Source: Pirellulales bacterium
GTDB lineage: Bacteria; Planctomycetota; Planctomycetia; Pirellulales; JACPPG01
Direction of reading: 5' to 3'
Length of the DNA stretch: 50,534 bases
Assembly (NCBI GenBank): GCA_036499395.1
Contig: DASYDW010000051.1
Location: 1-50,534, forward strand
Shown: piece by piece, positions 35,207-45,207 of the stretch
Position numbering within the stretch: position 1 is the first letter of the stretch
Layout of the letters: every line of letters starts with the position of its first letter
Made by a program: the position numbers and the translations under genes
Notes under the pieces: model-generated
Seen by the model: the letters and a program-made list of their open reading frames with translations, nothing else
What the model was told of the DNA's origin: nothing
Database searches by the model: none

Positions 35207-37930
35207 TCAAGTCGCTTCGACCGTGACCAGAGCGCCGCTGGCCAGAAACTCCAAACAGCGCTGCGTCTCGCGACGGACACGGGCAATGTCGCTGACAGCG
35301 AGTAGCCGATCCCCCGCAGCGCACGTCATTTCCAAGTCTCCGACGACTTTTTGCAAGCGATCGGCGGACAGGTTGGCCGCCATTCCTTTAAGGGCATGGG
35401 CCTGCGCCGCGGCGTCCGACAATCGATTCTGACGCACCGCGCTTTCCAGTTCCTGAGCCGATAGCGGCAACTGATCCGCGAAATTACCGATGATGCGGTT
35501 CACGAGTTCCTGATTCCCCAGACAGCGACGCAAAAGCGACGCCAAATCGAGTGGTGGATCCCGGTCCGCAACAGAACTCCTAGGCTCTTCGCGTGTGAAG
35601 GCCTCGCCGACAGAATCGGACATAACCGCGATTGCCTCGAATTGATCCGATTCGGCGGCGGCAATCCGAAACGGTTCAGTTACTGGTCCCTCGTTGGCGT
35701 AGATACCGTCCAATGTTTCGACCATGGCGTCGAGAATCTCGATCAGCTTCACGGCGTCGAGCGGCTTGGTGAGATAGTCGTCCATCCCCGCGGCCAGGCA
35801 TAGTTCTCGATCGCCACGGGTAGCGTTCGCCGTTAGCGCAATAATTGGTAAGCGATATCCGCGCACACGCAGCGCACCCTCGGCCTCGAGCCGGCGAATC
35901 TCGCGGGTAGCGGCCAGCCCGTCCAACTCGGGCATCTGGCAATCCATCAACACCGCGTCGTAGGGCGCGAGGAGTAACTGCTCGATGGCCTCGCGACCAT
36001 TGCGAGCAACGTCGCAATGAAAGCCTGCTACCGTGAGGATCTCGATCGCAACAACACGATTCACCTCGTTGTCCTCCGCCAACAGTAACCGGCAGCGCGA
36101 ACGGGGCCCGCTTTCCAAGTCGTCAGGCGCCAACCGGGGCGGCGCTTCTTCGACATGAGCCAAATGTTCTGAACAACCGCGAGTAGCTGCGACCGACAGG
36201 ATCGTCTCGAGTAATTGCGATTGGCGTACCGGTTTGGTGAGCCGGCCGACGATCGAAGTCGCCCACGGGGATTCGCCCCCGTCCGGAGCACTGAGCGAGG
36301 TCAACATCACCAGCGGCGTCGTGCGCAGCGCCTCCTCGCAGGCGATACGCTCGGCTAGTTCGCAACCATCCATGCCGGGCATGTGATAATCGATGATTCC
36401 CAGATCGAACGCTTCGCCTTGCGACGCGGCACGTTGCATAATGCACAGTGCCGTGGGGCCATCAGACGCCGTTTGGACGCGCATCTGCCACGCCGAAAGT
36501 TGGCGGAACAGAATCTCTCGATTCGTCGCGTTATCGTCCACGACCAATACGCGTAGCCGACGCAATTCTTGGGGACTCAAATGACGTCCGCCTTCTGGCG
36601 TCGCGGCCTTGGCCAACGGGACCCGGAACCAGAACGTGCTACCTTTTCCCACGCGGCTGGTGACGCCGATATCGCCGCCCATTAGCTCGATGAGTTGCTT
36701 GGAAATGGCCAATCCCAGGCCGGTCCCACCGAATTGGCGCGTGGTCGAAGCATCAACCTGCGAGAAAGCCTGAAACAGCCGGTCTAGCCGCTCTTTGGGG
36801 ACGCCGATACCGGTATCCTCGACGGCGACGCGGGCGAGCATTTGGCGATCATCTTCGCGCTCGATGGCGACGTGGACTTTCACTTGCCCGCGTTCGGTGA
36901 ACTTGATGGCATTGCTCAGCAGGTTCACGATGACTTGCTGCAAACGGTGCGGATCGCCACGTGCCGGGCCGACCAGGTCCGGCGGCATGTCGAGCGCTAA
37001 CTCCAGCCCCTTATGCGCTGCCTTAGCGGCCAGCATATCGAGCGTTTCCTCCATGATTTGCCGCAGCCGGAAATCGACGTGCTCGATTTCCAGCTTGCCT
37101 GCTTCGATCTTCGAAAAATCAAGAATCTGGTTGATCACCGCCAGCAGGAGATCGGCCGAGGTACGGGCGATCGTGCCGTAGCGCTTCTGTTGCGGCGACT
37201 CGGCAGCTTCCAAGAGCAAGTCAAGCATACCGATGACGCCGTTGAGCGGCGTCCGCAGCTCGTGGCTCATGTTCGCGAGGAATTCGCTCTTTGCGCGGCT
37301 GGCGGCCTCGGCCGCTTCCTTTTCACACAGCAGCGCCTCGGCTTGTTTGCGTTCGGTAATGTCTTCGACGGTTCCCTCATAGAATTCGATGTTGCCGTTC
37401 GCGTCGCGCACCGCGCGTCCGCTTTCCGAAATCCAAATGACAGTGCCATTGCGGCGATAGATTTGCGATTCGAAATTCGTGACGGCCCCCTGTTCGTCCA
37501 TAACACGAACAAAATCGTCGCGTCGATGTGGATCGACGTATAGCTGTCGTTCGATATCTCCGATCGAGGACATCAATTGCGCAGGCGAATCGTAATCGTA
37601 GATCCGCGCCAGCGCCGGATTCGCGCTGAGATAACGACCATCGGGCGAGGTCTGGTAAATACCCTCGATCGCGTTCTCGAAAATGCCGCGGTATTTGGCT
37701 TCCGCGCGGCGCAATGCTTCGACGGCTTCGTCGCGAGTCAGCAAGGACGGTGTTTCACCAACCGGCAGCGGCGCACTGGGATCGCGGCTCTGCAGTAGAG
37801 AATGAAAAGGCCTATGGCGAGCCTGTTTCCGTGGTCCTGCAACAAGTGCGGCGAGCACCCCCAGAAACAACACGCCGGCGGCGAGATACAGCCAGGGACC
37901 GATCGCTAGAATCAGAAAGGCGGATGGCAT
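35207..37930 (-). CDS. Hybrid sensor histidine kinase with two receivers and Hpt
   Basis: 907 residues from the ATG at 37930, which follows AGGAAG. An N-terminal membrane helix ([20 protein letters not shown]) is followed by a PAS domain (about 75-190), a HisKA domain with His near 223 in [10 protein letters not shown], and a HATPase domain with [15 protein letters not shown] and [11 protein letters not shown]. Two receiver domains follow (phosphorylated Asp near 513 in IIDYHMPG and near 663 in LMDCQMPE), then a C-terminal Hpt domain with His near 845 in [11 protein letters not shown]. This is a complete phosphorelay on one chain, lacking only an output regulator. The signal and target are unknown; no response regulator gene is adjacent. 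Confidence 0.92.
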   Translation of the reverse strand: MPSAFLILAIGPWLYLAAGVLFLGVLAALVAGPRKQARHRPFHSLLQSRDPSAPLPVGETPSLLTRDEAVEALRRAEAKYRGIFENAIEGIYQTSPDGRYLSANPALARIYDYDSPAQLMSSIGDIERQLYVDPHRRDDFVRVMDEQGAVTNFESQIYRRNGTVIWISESGRAVRDANGNIEFYEGTVEDITERKQAEALLCEKEAAEAASRAKSEFLANMSHELRTPLNGVIGMLDLLLEAAESPQQKRYGTIARTSADLLLAVINQILDFSKIEAGKLEIEHVDFRLRQIMEETLDMLAAKAAHKGLELALDMPPDLVGPARGDPHRLQQVIVNLLSNAIKFTERGQVKVHVAIEREDDRQMLARVAVEDTGIGVPKERLDRLFQAFSQVDASTTRQFGGTGLGLAISKQLIELMGGDIGVTSRVGKGSTFWFRVPLAKAATPEGGRHLSPQELRRLRVLVVDDNATNREILFRQLSAWQMRVQTASDGPTALCIMQRAASQGEAFDLGIIDYHMPGMDGCELAERIACEEALRTTPLVMLTSLSAPDGGESPWATSIVGRLTKPVRQSQLLETILSVAATRGCSEHLAHVEEAPPRLAPDDLESGPRSRCRLLLAEDNEVNRVVAIEILTVAGFHCDVARNGREAIEQLLLAPYDAVLMDCQMPELDGLAATREIRRLEAEGALRVRGYRLPIIALTANATRGDRELCLAAGMDDYLTKPLDAVKLIEILDAMVETLDGIYANEGPVTEPFRIAAAESDQFEAIAVMSDSVGEAFTREEPRSSVADRDPPLDLASLLRRCLGNQELVNRIIGNFADQLPLSAQELESAVRQNRLSDAAAQAHALKGMAANLSADRLQKVVGDLEMTCAAGDRLLAVSDIARVRRETQRCLEFLASGALVTVEAT

Positions 37931-38188
37931 CGGGCTTCCTACTGCGATGTGCTGGACGCCAAAGCGTCCGCAGCCGTCGCAAGGTTTAGGAACCAACTAT
38001 CGTTCGTCGAAGCACAATCCGCCTGCTGGAAGGGTAGCTTACGAAATCGGCAGGCGATCACCGTACAATCCGCAGGACCACTTCGCACGCCTCGCGCGAT
38101 CGTTGCACTTTTGAGCGAGATACGACATTTTGCGGCCGGTAAACAGCACAGCACAAAATGCGAGCAGTGATGCATCGGATAAACGCAC

Positions 38189-38232
38189 GCTGACAGAAAC
38201 GTCAGCTTCGAGCCTGGATGACAAAAGTGTCA
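38189..38232. promoter_or_regulatory. Two TGACA-type dyads, possible operator
   Basis: GCTGACAGAAACGTCAGC (38189-38206) and TGACAAAAGTGTCA (38219-38232) are two related inverted repeats about 28 bp apart, in the 536-nt divergent space between the histidine kinase (start 37930) and the cytidylate-kinase-like gene (start 38467). A pair of similar dyads in a divergent promoter region suggests a dimeric regulator site. The rest of the space shows nothing I recognise. Confidence 0.35.
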
Positions 38233-38466
38233 GTGACTCTGCAATTGGCATCCGGCCAAGTAGCGCATAGAGTGCATTTAGCTGAACAGTGTTCGATCGT
38301 TCGCAGTGCTCTTGAGTTGTACATGGCGCGGTAAGCGAATCAGGACGGCAACCGGTCGGTTGCTTTGCCGAGTTCAGCTTGAGTCGCTCGCCGCAGTTGG
38401 CGCGGACAAGAACGGGTTGCGTTCTGCAATCGCTTGCCGCTCGCCTACGCAGAAGGAGGACTTGGC

Positions 38467-39219
38467 ATGGCGTATCGGACTCACAATGACTCGCCGCAGG
38501 GCGCCTGGAACTATCTGCGCGCGCTTTCCTATCCGCGCTTAGATGACAAAGCATCCAGCGAGGCTCATCAGTTGACTGCCTCGGCCTTCACCATCGCGAT
38601 TTCTCGCGAGGCGGGGGTCGACGCCGCGGCCGTGGCAACCGCTGTCGGCAAAAGTCTGGGTTGGAAAGTCTGGGACTATGAATTGCTTGTCGCCGTCGCA
38701 GCCTGTATGCACGCGCGCCCCAGCGAGTTGGCCGCCGTCGACGAGACGCACGTCAGTTGGCTCCAGGAATCGATCGAGTCGCTTTTGGACATGCACGCGG
38801 TAAGCCAGATTGCTTACGTGCGGCAACTGGTCAAGACGCTCGAAACCCTGGCCGCGCAAGGTTCGTGTATCGTTGTGGGCCGCGGGGCCGCGCATATACT
38901 GCCGGCGGAATCCACACTCCGCGTTCGGTTGGTTGCGCCACTTGAAGATCGCGTAACGGCCCACATGCGGACCACCGAAGAAACCAATCGCCACGACGCG
39001 CTGAAACAGGTCGAGCGTATCGACCGCGAACGAGCACGATTCGTGACCGAACATTTCCATCGCGATCCCAACGATCCGTCCAGCTACGACTTGGTGTTGA
39101 ACATGTCGCGATTGGCAATCGACGATTGCACGACGCAAATCGTCGACGCGTTGCATGCCGAAGAGCAGAGCCGGGCGCATCGATTTCATCTCCGAGCGCC
39201 AGCGCCGATTTGGCATTGA
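38467..39219 (+). CDS. Cytidylate kinase-like family protein
   Basis: 250 residues from the ATG at 38467, with AAGGAGG seven bases upstream, one of the best ribosome binding sites here. ISREAGVDAAAVATAVGKS, followed by LGWKVWDYELL, matches the cytidylate kinase-like family (PF13189). The usual GSGG of the phosphate loop is replaced by GVDA, so catalysis may be altered. IVVGRGAAHIL and VRLVAPLEDRV are typical later motifs. The substrate is unknown; true CMP kinases differ in length and motif. Confidence 0.82.
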   Translation: MAYRTHNDSPQGAWNYLRALSYPRLDDKASSEAHQLTASAFTIAISREAGVDAAAVATAVGKSLGWKVWDYELLVAVAACMHARPSELAAVDETHVSWLQESIESLLDMHAVSQIAYVRQLVKTLETLAAQGSCIVVGRGAAHILPAESTLRVRLVAPLEDRVTAHMRTTEETNRHDALKQVERIDRERARFVTEHFHRDPNDPSSYDLVLNMSRLAIDDCTTQIVDALHAEEQSRAHRFHLRAPAPIWH

Positions 39220-39231
39220 ACAAAGTTGGCC

Positions 39232-39257
39232 GATAAGGGGCCGCGCGGCCCCTTATC
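39232..39257. terminator. Perfect 26-nt palindrome between convergent genes
   Basis: Two perfect 13-nt arms without a spacer (GATAAGGGGCCGC and its complement) span the last codons and TAA stop of the Ser/Thr kinase gene on the minus strand and lie 13 nt after the stop of the cytidylate-kinase-like gene. The GC-rich hairpin could stop transcription from both sides, though no T-run follows. Confidence 0.6.
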
Positions 39258-41616
39258 GCCACATAGAGTCCGAAACACTGTCACCCCCGCCCAGGGTTAC
39301 CGTACCCGGCGGGCTGACCGCGATCGCCAGCGAGACGAGCGCGCCTTGCACGGATCGCGAAAGGGCGAAAATCAGGGCCGAATTGATAAGGCCCACCATG
39401 CCCAGTACGCCGAAAGTGGCCTGCGGCATGTCTTCGGCGGCCACCGACAGGATGGCCATTACCACGATCGACAGTGGCGGTACGACCATCGCCACGCCGA
39501 AGTAGAACCAGGTGCGCTTTTGCAGGCTGCGTACCAGACCCAGCGCTGCCAGGTCGGTATGTTCGGCCTGAAATAGCGTCGGATAAAAGGCGCGTACTGC
39601 CAGAAAACTGACCAGGAAAAATGCCAGCGTAGCGGCCATCATTCCGCACAGCGTCTGGGACAACATGAAGTGCGCGTAGACAAGCACAGTATCAAATTTC
39701 TCGGGCGGAATTTCGCGTTTCAGCCAGGTGGGAAAGATCAGGCCTGTAACGAACCATTCCAAGGCGCTAATGCAGGCCGTGTAGTCGGCTAACACCAGGG
39801 TGCGGCGCCGCCAACGGGAATCGTGGTCCGTAGGGCGCGCATCATCGCGATAAATGCGTGCCACGGCACCGGCTACCGGCCAGGTCAGCGGCAACAGGAT
39901 GCCAATGCCGACGGCAAACGCCAGTCCGTTGACCGTCGTTACAACAGGGTCCTTAAGAACGTCGATGACGTCCTTACCCATCCTGTCGAAAATCGCCGGG
40001 ATGTTGTACGCCAGATTCAGCGCCGTAAAGATCACATTCGGGAGCAATCCTGCCATGAACATCGCCGTCAGCGGATATCGCCGCACCCAGTTGCGCCACG
40101 CCCCCGGGCGGGGACGTAGCAACCGCATCACCTGCGGCTCGAGTGCTAACTCCAATTGTCGAGAAAGTTGTGCCGCGGAGGGCCGGCCCGCGGGTTCAAC
40201 GGCGAGACAGCTCAGCAGGATTTGCTTCAGACCCGGCGGACAGTCGCGCGGCAGTTGCGCAACCATCGCAGCACTTACTCCCTGATGCCGTGTATTGAGC
40301 ATCGTGGCTAGCGTCGTCGTCCAATCGCTGCCTGGCTGCGTATCCTCGAAGGGCCGATTACCCGTTAATAGCTCCCAGAGCATTACGCCCAACGAATAGA
40401 TATCGCTGCGACTATCTAGATCTTCGGCCGTGCGACCGCTGGCGGGGTTGCACGCCTCGATCTGCTCCGGAGACATGTACGCCAGACTGCCGCCGAAATA
40501 CGCCGCGGCCGAAGCGCCCTCAACCTTCGATGAATAACTGATGTTGAAGTCGGCGAGCTTGGGGGTGCCATCGGCAGCGACCAACACATTGGCCGGCTTG
40601 ATATCGCGATGTAACACGCCACGCTGGTGCGCATAGGCCAAGGCCGCGGCCAATCGCGACCCAAGCCAGCAAATCGTCTGCGGCCAGGTGGCGGACGCCA
40701 GCCGATGCCGAAGCGGTGAATCGGTCGGCGGCGACTCGGCCCTTTCAGCCAGCGCCTGGTCGATGATCTCCAGCAAGCGAATTCCAGAACGCATGCCTGG
40801 CGGCAAACGGCGAATGGCGTCGATCACGGTCTGCAGCGTCCCGCCTGGGATGTACTGCATGTACAAGAGCCGCAGCTTTCGATCGCGCAATTGGCGCTGA
40901 TCGAAGACGCGTACGATGTGCGGATGGTCCAGCAGGGCCATGGTTTGCGGCTCGTTACCGCGATCGGCCGAGACCTTTAACGCAACGATCCTTTGCATCG
41001 ACTGCTGACGAGCAAGAAACACCGTTGCGAACGCTCCGCGGCCTAGGCGCGTAAGCAGGTCGAAATCATCAATGCTGTCGCCAACCTCGATTTCTTCAAA
41101 CCGCGCGGCCCCGGCGATCGACGTACTAAGGTGCGGTGACTCAAGCCCGAGCAAACGTCCCAGTTCGGTCGCCTGGCGCGGAAAGCGTTCAAAATATTCC
41201 TGCGCGGCGACTGATTGGCCCGACTGCTTACGGAGGTGGTATTCCTCGTAAATCAGATCGCAGGGAATCTCGCCTCGGTCAGCCAGCTCGGGAAAATCGG
41301 CCAAATACTGCTCAATCCTGCGGGAATGCTCGGGCCGCTGACAGCGATACTCGAGATCGACCTTGATCAACTCGACCAGGGCCAGTCGGCGTAAATTTGG
41401 TGGATTCGCCGGCAGGAAATCGGCCAGCCGCGGCGGCTCGTTGGCCGTTTCCCAGGCCGTCACCAATGCCTCGACGCGCTCGGAAAGCAAGTTCCACGCC
41501 AGGGTGGGATTATGCGAATCCAATAGCTCTTCGGGCTGCGGAGACACGACCGTCTTTGCGCTCCTTGGAATTTCTCGGCCGTCGGGACGAAAACTGCTCT
41601 TTCTCGGATAAGACAA
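39253..41616 (-). CDS. Membrane-anchored Ser/Thr protein kinase
   Basis: 787 residues from a TTG start. An N-terminal region of about 180 residues, with LVTAWETANEPPRLADFLP, is typical of planctomycete kinases of this class. The kinase domain (about 185-480) has GRGAFATV, VALKVS, LHRDIKPANVLV near 335 and YMSPEQI, but DFG is replaced by DFN near 354. After 520 come about six membrane helices, an unusual C-terminal arrangement that may sense a membrane signal. The gene diverges from an ECF sigma factor, the association known for the ECF/STK groups of Planctomycetota, so the kinase may control that sigma factor. Confidence 0.9.
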   Translation of the reverse strand: MSYPRKSSFRPDGREIPRSAKTVVSPQPEELLDSHNPTLAWNLLSERVEALVTAWETANEPPRLADFLPANPPNLRRLALVELIKVDLEYRCQRPEHSRRIEQYLADFPELADRGEIPCDLIYEEYHLRKQSGQSVAAQEYFERFPRQATELGRLLGLESPHLSTSIAGAARFEEIEVGDSIDDFDLLTRLGRGAFATVFLARQQSMQRIVALKVSADRGNEPQTMALLDHPHIVRVFDQRQLRDRKLRLLYMQYIPGGTLQTVIDAIRRLPPGMRSGIRLLEIIDQALAERAESPPTDSPLRHRLASATWPQTICWLGSRLAAALAYAHQRGVLHRDIKPANVLVAADGTPKLADFNISYSSKVEGASAAAYFGGSLAYMSPEQIEACNPASGRTAEDLDSRSDIYSLGVMLWELLTGNRPFEDTQPGSDWTTTLATMLNTRHQGVSAAMVAQLPRDCPPGLKQILLSCLAVEPAGRPSAAQLSRQLELALEPQVMRLLRPRPGAWRNWVRRYPLTAMFMAGLLPNVIFTALNLAYNIPAIFDRMGKDVIDVLKDPVVTTVNGLAFAVGIGILLPLTWPVAGAVARIYRDDARPTDHDSRWRRRTLVLADYTACISALEWFVTGLIFPTWLKREIPPEKFDTVLVYAHFMLSQTLCGMMAATLAFFLVSFLAVRAFYPTLFQAEHTDLAALGLVRSLQKRTWFYFGVAMVVPPLSIVVMAILSVAAEDMPQATFGVLGMVGLINSALIFALSRSVQGALVSLAIAVSPPGTVTLGGGDSVSDSMWR

Positions 41617-41736
41617 CTTCCGTGCCCGTTACCCGGTCCCGAATCGCCAGACGAACGCAATGATCAGGTGGGTCGACGAAAACAGCGGCCGTCGACCCCT
41701 AGAAACCCGGCAGGGTCTCGCCGTTAGCGACTAAGA

Positions 41737-41843
41737 GTGTTGTAACACATTCCCGCTTGCTGCGCGAATCAAAGTGCCAAGTGCCTCAAACGACGCGCTC
41801 TGATTGCCGCGCGTAACAGATCGACGGGAAAAAGCGCTGTTAC
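41737..41843. promoter_or_regulatory. Three GTAACA/TGTTAC motifs between kinase and sigma gene
   Basis: GTGTTGTAACAC (41737-41748) is a palindrome, and GTAACAG (41813-41819) with CTGTTAC (41837-41843) forms an inverted repeat. All share GTAACA. The 303-nt space between the divergent kinase and sigma genes contains nothing else recognisable. The motifs may be ECF promoter elements or an operator for the pair. Confidence 0.35.
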
Positions 41844-41919
41844 TTACACCCCAAACGAAGTAGGATGCCGGGAACGGCACATCTCGGCGTGGAACTTAGC
41901 GGGGGTTGGGAGTGCTGTC

Positions 41920-42531
41920 ATGCCTGAGGAATTCGATGCGCTCGTGGGGCGCATCCGCCAGGCCGATGCGCAGGCATTGGCTCAATTCATCGATTTGCGA
42001 CGCGGGGCCTTGCTCGCCTTTATCGAGCGACGGTTAGGGGGAGGGCTGCGCCGTAAGGTCGAGCCTGACGACATGTTTCAGGAGGTTGCCGCCGAGGCGG
42101 TTCGCTCGCTGCCCACGATCGAGCTGGGGGATCGTGACCCCTTCGCCTGGCTTTGCCAACTTGCGGAACGTCGCATCATCGACGCGCACCGGCGATTTTT
42201 CGGCGCCGCCAAGCGAGATGCAGGGCGCGAGGTATCGATCGACAAAGCCTCGCCCGACGCCAGCCGCGCGGCTGTGATTGACATGCTGATCGCCAGCATG
42301 ACAACAGCCAGCGAGGTTTTTTCCCGCAATGTGCGTTACCAACAGCTAACCGAGGCCCTCTCGAGTCTTCCCGAGGATCAGCGCGAAGCGCTTCGCCTGC
42401 GTTACGTCGATGGACTTCCCTCAAAGCAGATTGCCGAGCAACTCGGCAAAAGCGACGGTGCGATCCGCGTCATGCTGACGCGCGCGCTCAACCGACTGCA
42501 AAGCATCCTGGCCCCTGATGCGAAGAAATAG
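41920..42531 (+). CDS. ECF RNA polymerase sigma factor
   Basis: 203 residues with region 2 (FIERRLGGGLRRKVEPDDMFQ, shortened here: the key motif is VEPDDMFQEV) and region 4 (LPEDQREALRLRYVDGLP, then KQIAEQLGKSDGAIRVMLTRAL). The EPDDMFQE form and the divergent Ser/Thr kinase fit the planctomycete ECF groups linked to kinases rather than to a classical anti-sigma factor. It would direct RNA polymerase to a small regulon. It ends 20 nt before the convergent TPR gene. Confidence 0.92.
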   Translation: MPEEFDALVGRIRQADAQALAQFIDLRRGALLAFIERRLGGGLRRKVEPDDMFQEVAAEAVRSLPTIELGDRDPFAWLCQLAERRIIDAHRRFFGAAKRDAGREVSIDKASPDASRAAVIDMLIASMTTASEVFSRNVRYQQLTEALSSLPEDQREALRLRYVDGLPSKQIAEQLGKSDGAIRVMLTRALNRLQSILAPDAKK

Positions 42532-42551
42532 ACGGCGAACTTCGTAACGCT

Positions 42552-44966
42552 TCATTTCTTTTGGCGACCGCGTATTTCGACCAACCACGCATGGATTTCC
42601 TCCGTGAGTGACTCTGGGCCATTCTTTCGGCTCCGTTCCAGGGCGCGCTCGGCCGCGGCGATCGCCTGTTCGTCCTGGTGCAATTGCGCATAAATTTTGG
42701 CCGTGTCAAAAAGCGACTCGGCGTCGTTCGGTTCGACTGACAGCGCCAGCTCGAACTGGGCCAACGCATACTGCAACCTCGAGCTGTTCATAAGCGCAAC
42801 GCCAAACAGCCGGTGAATTCCGGGGCTTTTGTCTCCCAGCTCGAGCGCCTGCTGGTACTCAACAGCCGCTTCACGCCACCGTCCAGCGCCGGCCAAGGCG
42901 CGACCTATATGTGCGTGTAGCGCTCCGTTTTTCGGATCGACCGCAAGCGCCCTCTGCAGTTCATCGAGAGCGGCATTAGGTTGATGCGCGTCGAGTAACG
43001 CTTGTCCCAATTCGGCATGGACCTGCGGATAATGGGGCTGCAAACGCAGCGCCTGCTCGAATGACTTGATCGCTTCGCGTGATAGATGATTCTTGGCGAG
43101 CGCCAACCCCAGGTTGTAGTGCGCCTGCGCCGAATCCGGCCGCAATCGCACCGTTTGCTGGAAGTGTGGCACCGCCTGCCTGGCGTCACCTATCTTCAAC
43201 AGGGCAAGGCCCAGATTGTTCTGTGCATCGGCCCATTCAGGATATTCGAGCACGATCCGTTCGAACTCGGCGATTCCCTCTTCGAGTTGCCCGGCATTGA
43301 TCAGCGAGATCGCCAGACTCTGATGAACGCGCTCTCGTTCGTAGTAGTTGGCATCCAATCGCATGACTTCGCGGAATTCCTCCGCGGCTTCTGCGTGGCG
43401 GCCGGACTTGGCCAGCGCCGTAGCCAGCTCGGTATGTATCTTCGGCTGATTTATGGTAGCCAGACGGGCGGCCTCGCGAAGTTCGTCGATTGCCTCCTCG
43501 AAGCGACCTGCATTGATAAACTCGACTCCCAGATTCGTGTGCACAACGTAATTGTGGGGCTGATGTGGTAATGCATCCTGCCAGAGCGCAAGCGCGTCTT
43601 GATACGTCATGACACGGCGAGCACCGACGACGACAAAAGCGATCACAACGCCCATCGTCGCGATCGCGGTAATTACGGCAGGCGCCTGCGAATTGGCGCG
43701 CGTGGCGGTAGTGAATCGACGAGCAATTTGACCAAGAACCGAAAAGCCACCCACGATCGCCAGCGTGCATAGCGCGGCCAGCGGCAGATACATCCTTCGC
43801 TCGGCCGCGACCTCGGTGATTACAGGGACGACCAATGTTGGTGAGAGGATAAGCCAAACGGTTGACAGCAAGAAACCGGCCGGTCGGTTTTTCCAAACCA
43901 GCGTAAGCGTCAGAATTCCGAATGCACCTGCCACCATCACCGACGGCCAAGCGGCGCAAACGGTGTCCACATAGGGGACGTCGTAATGAATCACGAGCGG
44001 CCAAGGCCAGATGGCGAGCCTTAGATACAGCAACAGAACCTTGGCCTCGGTACACCACCAGGTGATCGGCGAAACCCCAAGATGAAAACCGGCCGATGCT
44101 GCGCGCGGCCCATGAATATTCAACGTCGCCAATAGCGCCCAACCGACTGTCAGGCCGATGTACAGTGGCCATGAACGGCGCAGTGCCTGCGCGAATGAGC
44201 GGGTCACGAATGTGCGCTCGAATAGCAGTACGACCACGGGGACCGTGACCATGACCTCCTTGCACGCCATTCCGCATAGGCACACAGCCGTCGTCAGCAA
44301 AAGCCAGCCGAAGCGATGACCGCCCGCGGTGGCTGTCCAGTAGCGCAAAGCGCCATAGATCGTGCTGAGATAAAACAGCGTCATCAACAACTCAGTGCGC
44401 TGCGATACGTATTCCACGGCCTCCGTGTGTAAGGGATGGACGGCCCATACCAAGGCCGTGGACAGCGCCAACCAATCAGCAGACAGCGAGAATCGTCCGT
44501 CGAAGTATTCCAATCGCAGTGTACGACGTACGATCGCCCACAGCAGCAGCGCCGATAGACAGTGAACTACAAGGTTGAAAATGTGAAACCCGATCGGGTT
44601 CAAGCCGCCGGTGGCAACATTCAGTGCCAGCGACAGGTTTACAAGCGGTCGACCGGCCGTGGTAAAATCTTGCGGCGGCCACAGAGGGCCGGAACCGGGC
44701 CGTTCCTCCCACAGCGGGAAAACATGCCTGATCGACGGGTTGTTCACGATGCACGGAATATCATCGAAAATGAACGGGGCACGAAGGCCGGCGGCATAAA
44801 CCGAAATCACCGCCGCGCCGAGCAAGAACGCCGCCACAAAAAAAGCGACCGGCGAAGGTAAACCCGCACCTGACAGGTTGGTCGATGAACGGTCCAGCAA
44901 CGGCCCCGCTGCGGCAACGGGCTCGCGATCGACAGTGGGCTTGGTGGGGAACGGTGTTTCGGACAT
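42552..44966 (-). CDS. Membrane-TPR protein, TMTC-like
   Basis: 804 residues. The first half has about ten membrane helices and an early loop with FIFDDIPCIVNNPSI; the DD pair is the acidic motif of GT-C mannosyltransferase-like proteins (TMTC/DUF1736 type). The second half (about 480-804) is a run of about nine tetratricopeptide repeats, for example HYNLGLALAKNHLSREAI and AQNNLGLALLKIGDARQA. O-mannosylation of exported proteins is the best guess. A second, related gene lies 3 kb away. The start lacks a Shine-Dalgarno. Confidence 0.85.
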   Translation of the reverse strand: MSETPFPTKPTVDREPVAAAGPLLDRSSTNLSGAGLPSPVAFFVAAFLLGAAVISVYAAGLRAPFIFDDIPCIVNNPSIRHVFPLWEERPGSGPLWPPQDFTTAGRPLVNLSLALNVATGGLNPIGFHIFNLVVHCLSALLLWAIVRRTLRLEYFDGRFSLSADWLALSTALVWAVHPLHTEAVEYVSQRTELLMTLFYLSTIYGALRYWTATAGGHRFGWLLLTTAVCLCGMACKEVMVTVPVVVLLFERTFVTRSFAQALRRSWPLYIGLTVGWALLATLNIHGPRAASAGFHLGVSPITWWCTEAKVLLLYLRLAIWPWPLVIHYDVPYVDTVCAAWPSVMVAGAFGILTLTLVWKNRPAGFLLSTVWLILSPTLVVPVITEVAAERRMYLPLAALCTLAIVGGFSVLGQIARRFTTATRANSQAPAVITAIATMGVVIAFVVVGARRVMTYQDALALWQDALPHQPHNYVVHTNLGVEFINAGRFEEAIDELREAARLATINQPKIHTELATALAKSGRHAEAAEEFREVMRLDANYYERERVHQSLAISLINAGQLEEGIAEFERIVLEYPEWADAQNNLGLALLKIGDARQAVPHFQQTVRLRPDSAQAHYNLGLALAKNHLSREAIKSFEQALRLQPHYPQVHAELGQALLDAHQPNAALDELQRALAVDPKNGALHAHIGRALAGAGRWREAAVEYQQALELGDKSPGIHRLFGVALMNSSRLQYALAQFELALSVEPNDAESLFDTAKIYAQLHQDEQAIAAAERALERSRKNGPESLTEEIHAWLVEIRGRQKK

Positions 44967-45207
44967 CAGCGAGTAATTGGTGGCGAACCTGACATCGGGC
45001 GAGGATGCCTGTCTGTTATATTCCTGCTTGGCCGACGTGCGTCAACGAAGCCCCGATTTTCCAGGCTGAAAAGACGTCGTCGCGCAGAGGAATTGTCCCG
45101 AACATACCACCTTGGCTCGCGAGTCGTTCAGGGTCAAATCGCTTTCTATAATCGTCGAAGTCGCTGAGCAGCGTTTCTAACAGCAGATCCCACTCCAGAG
45201 ATTCCCG

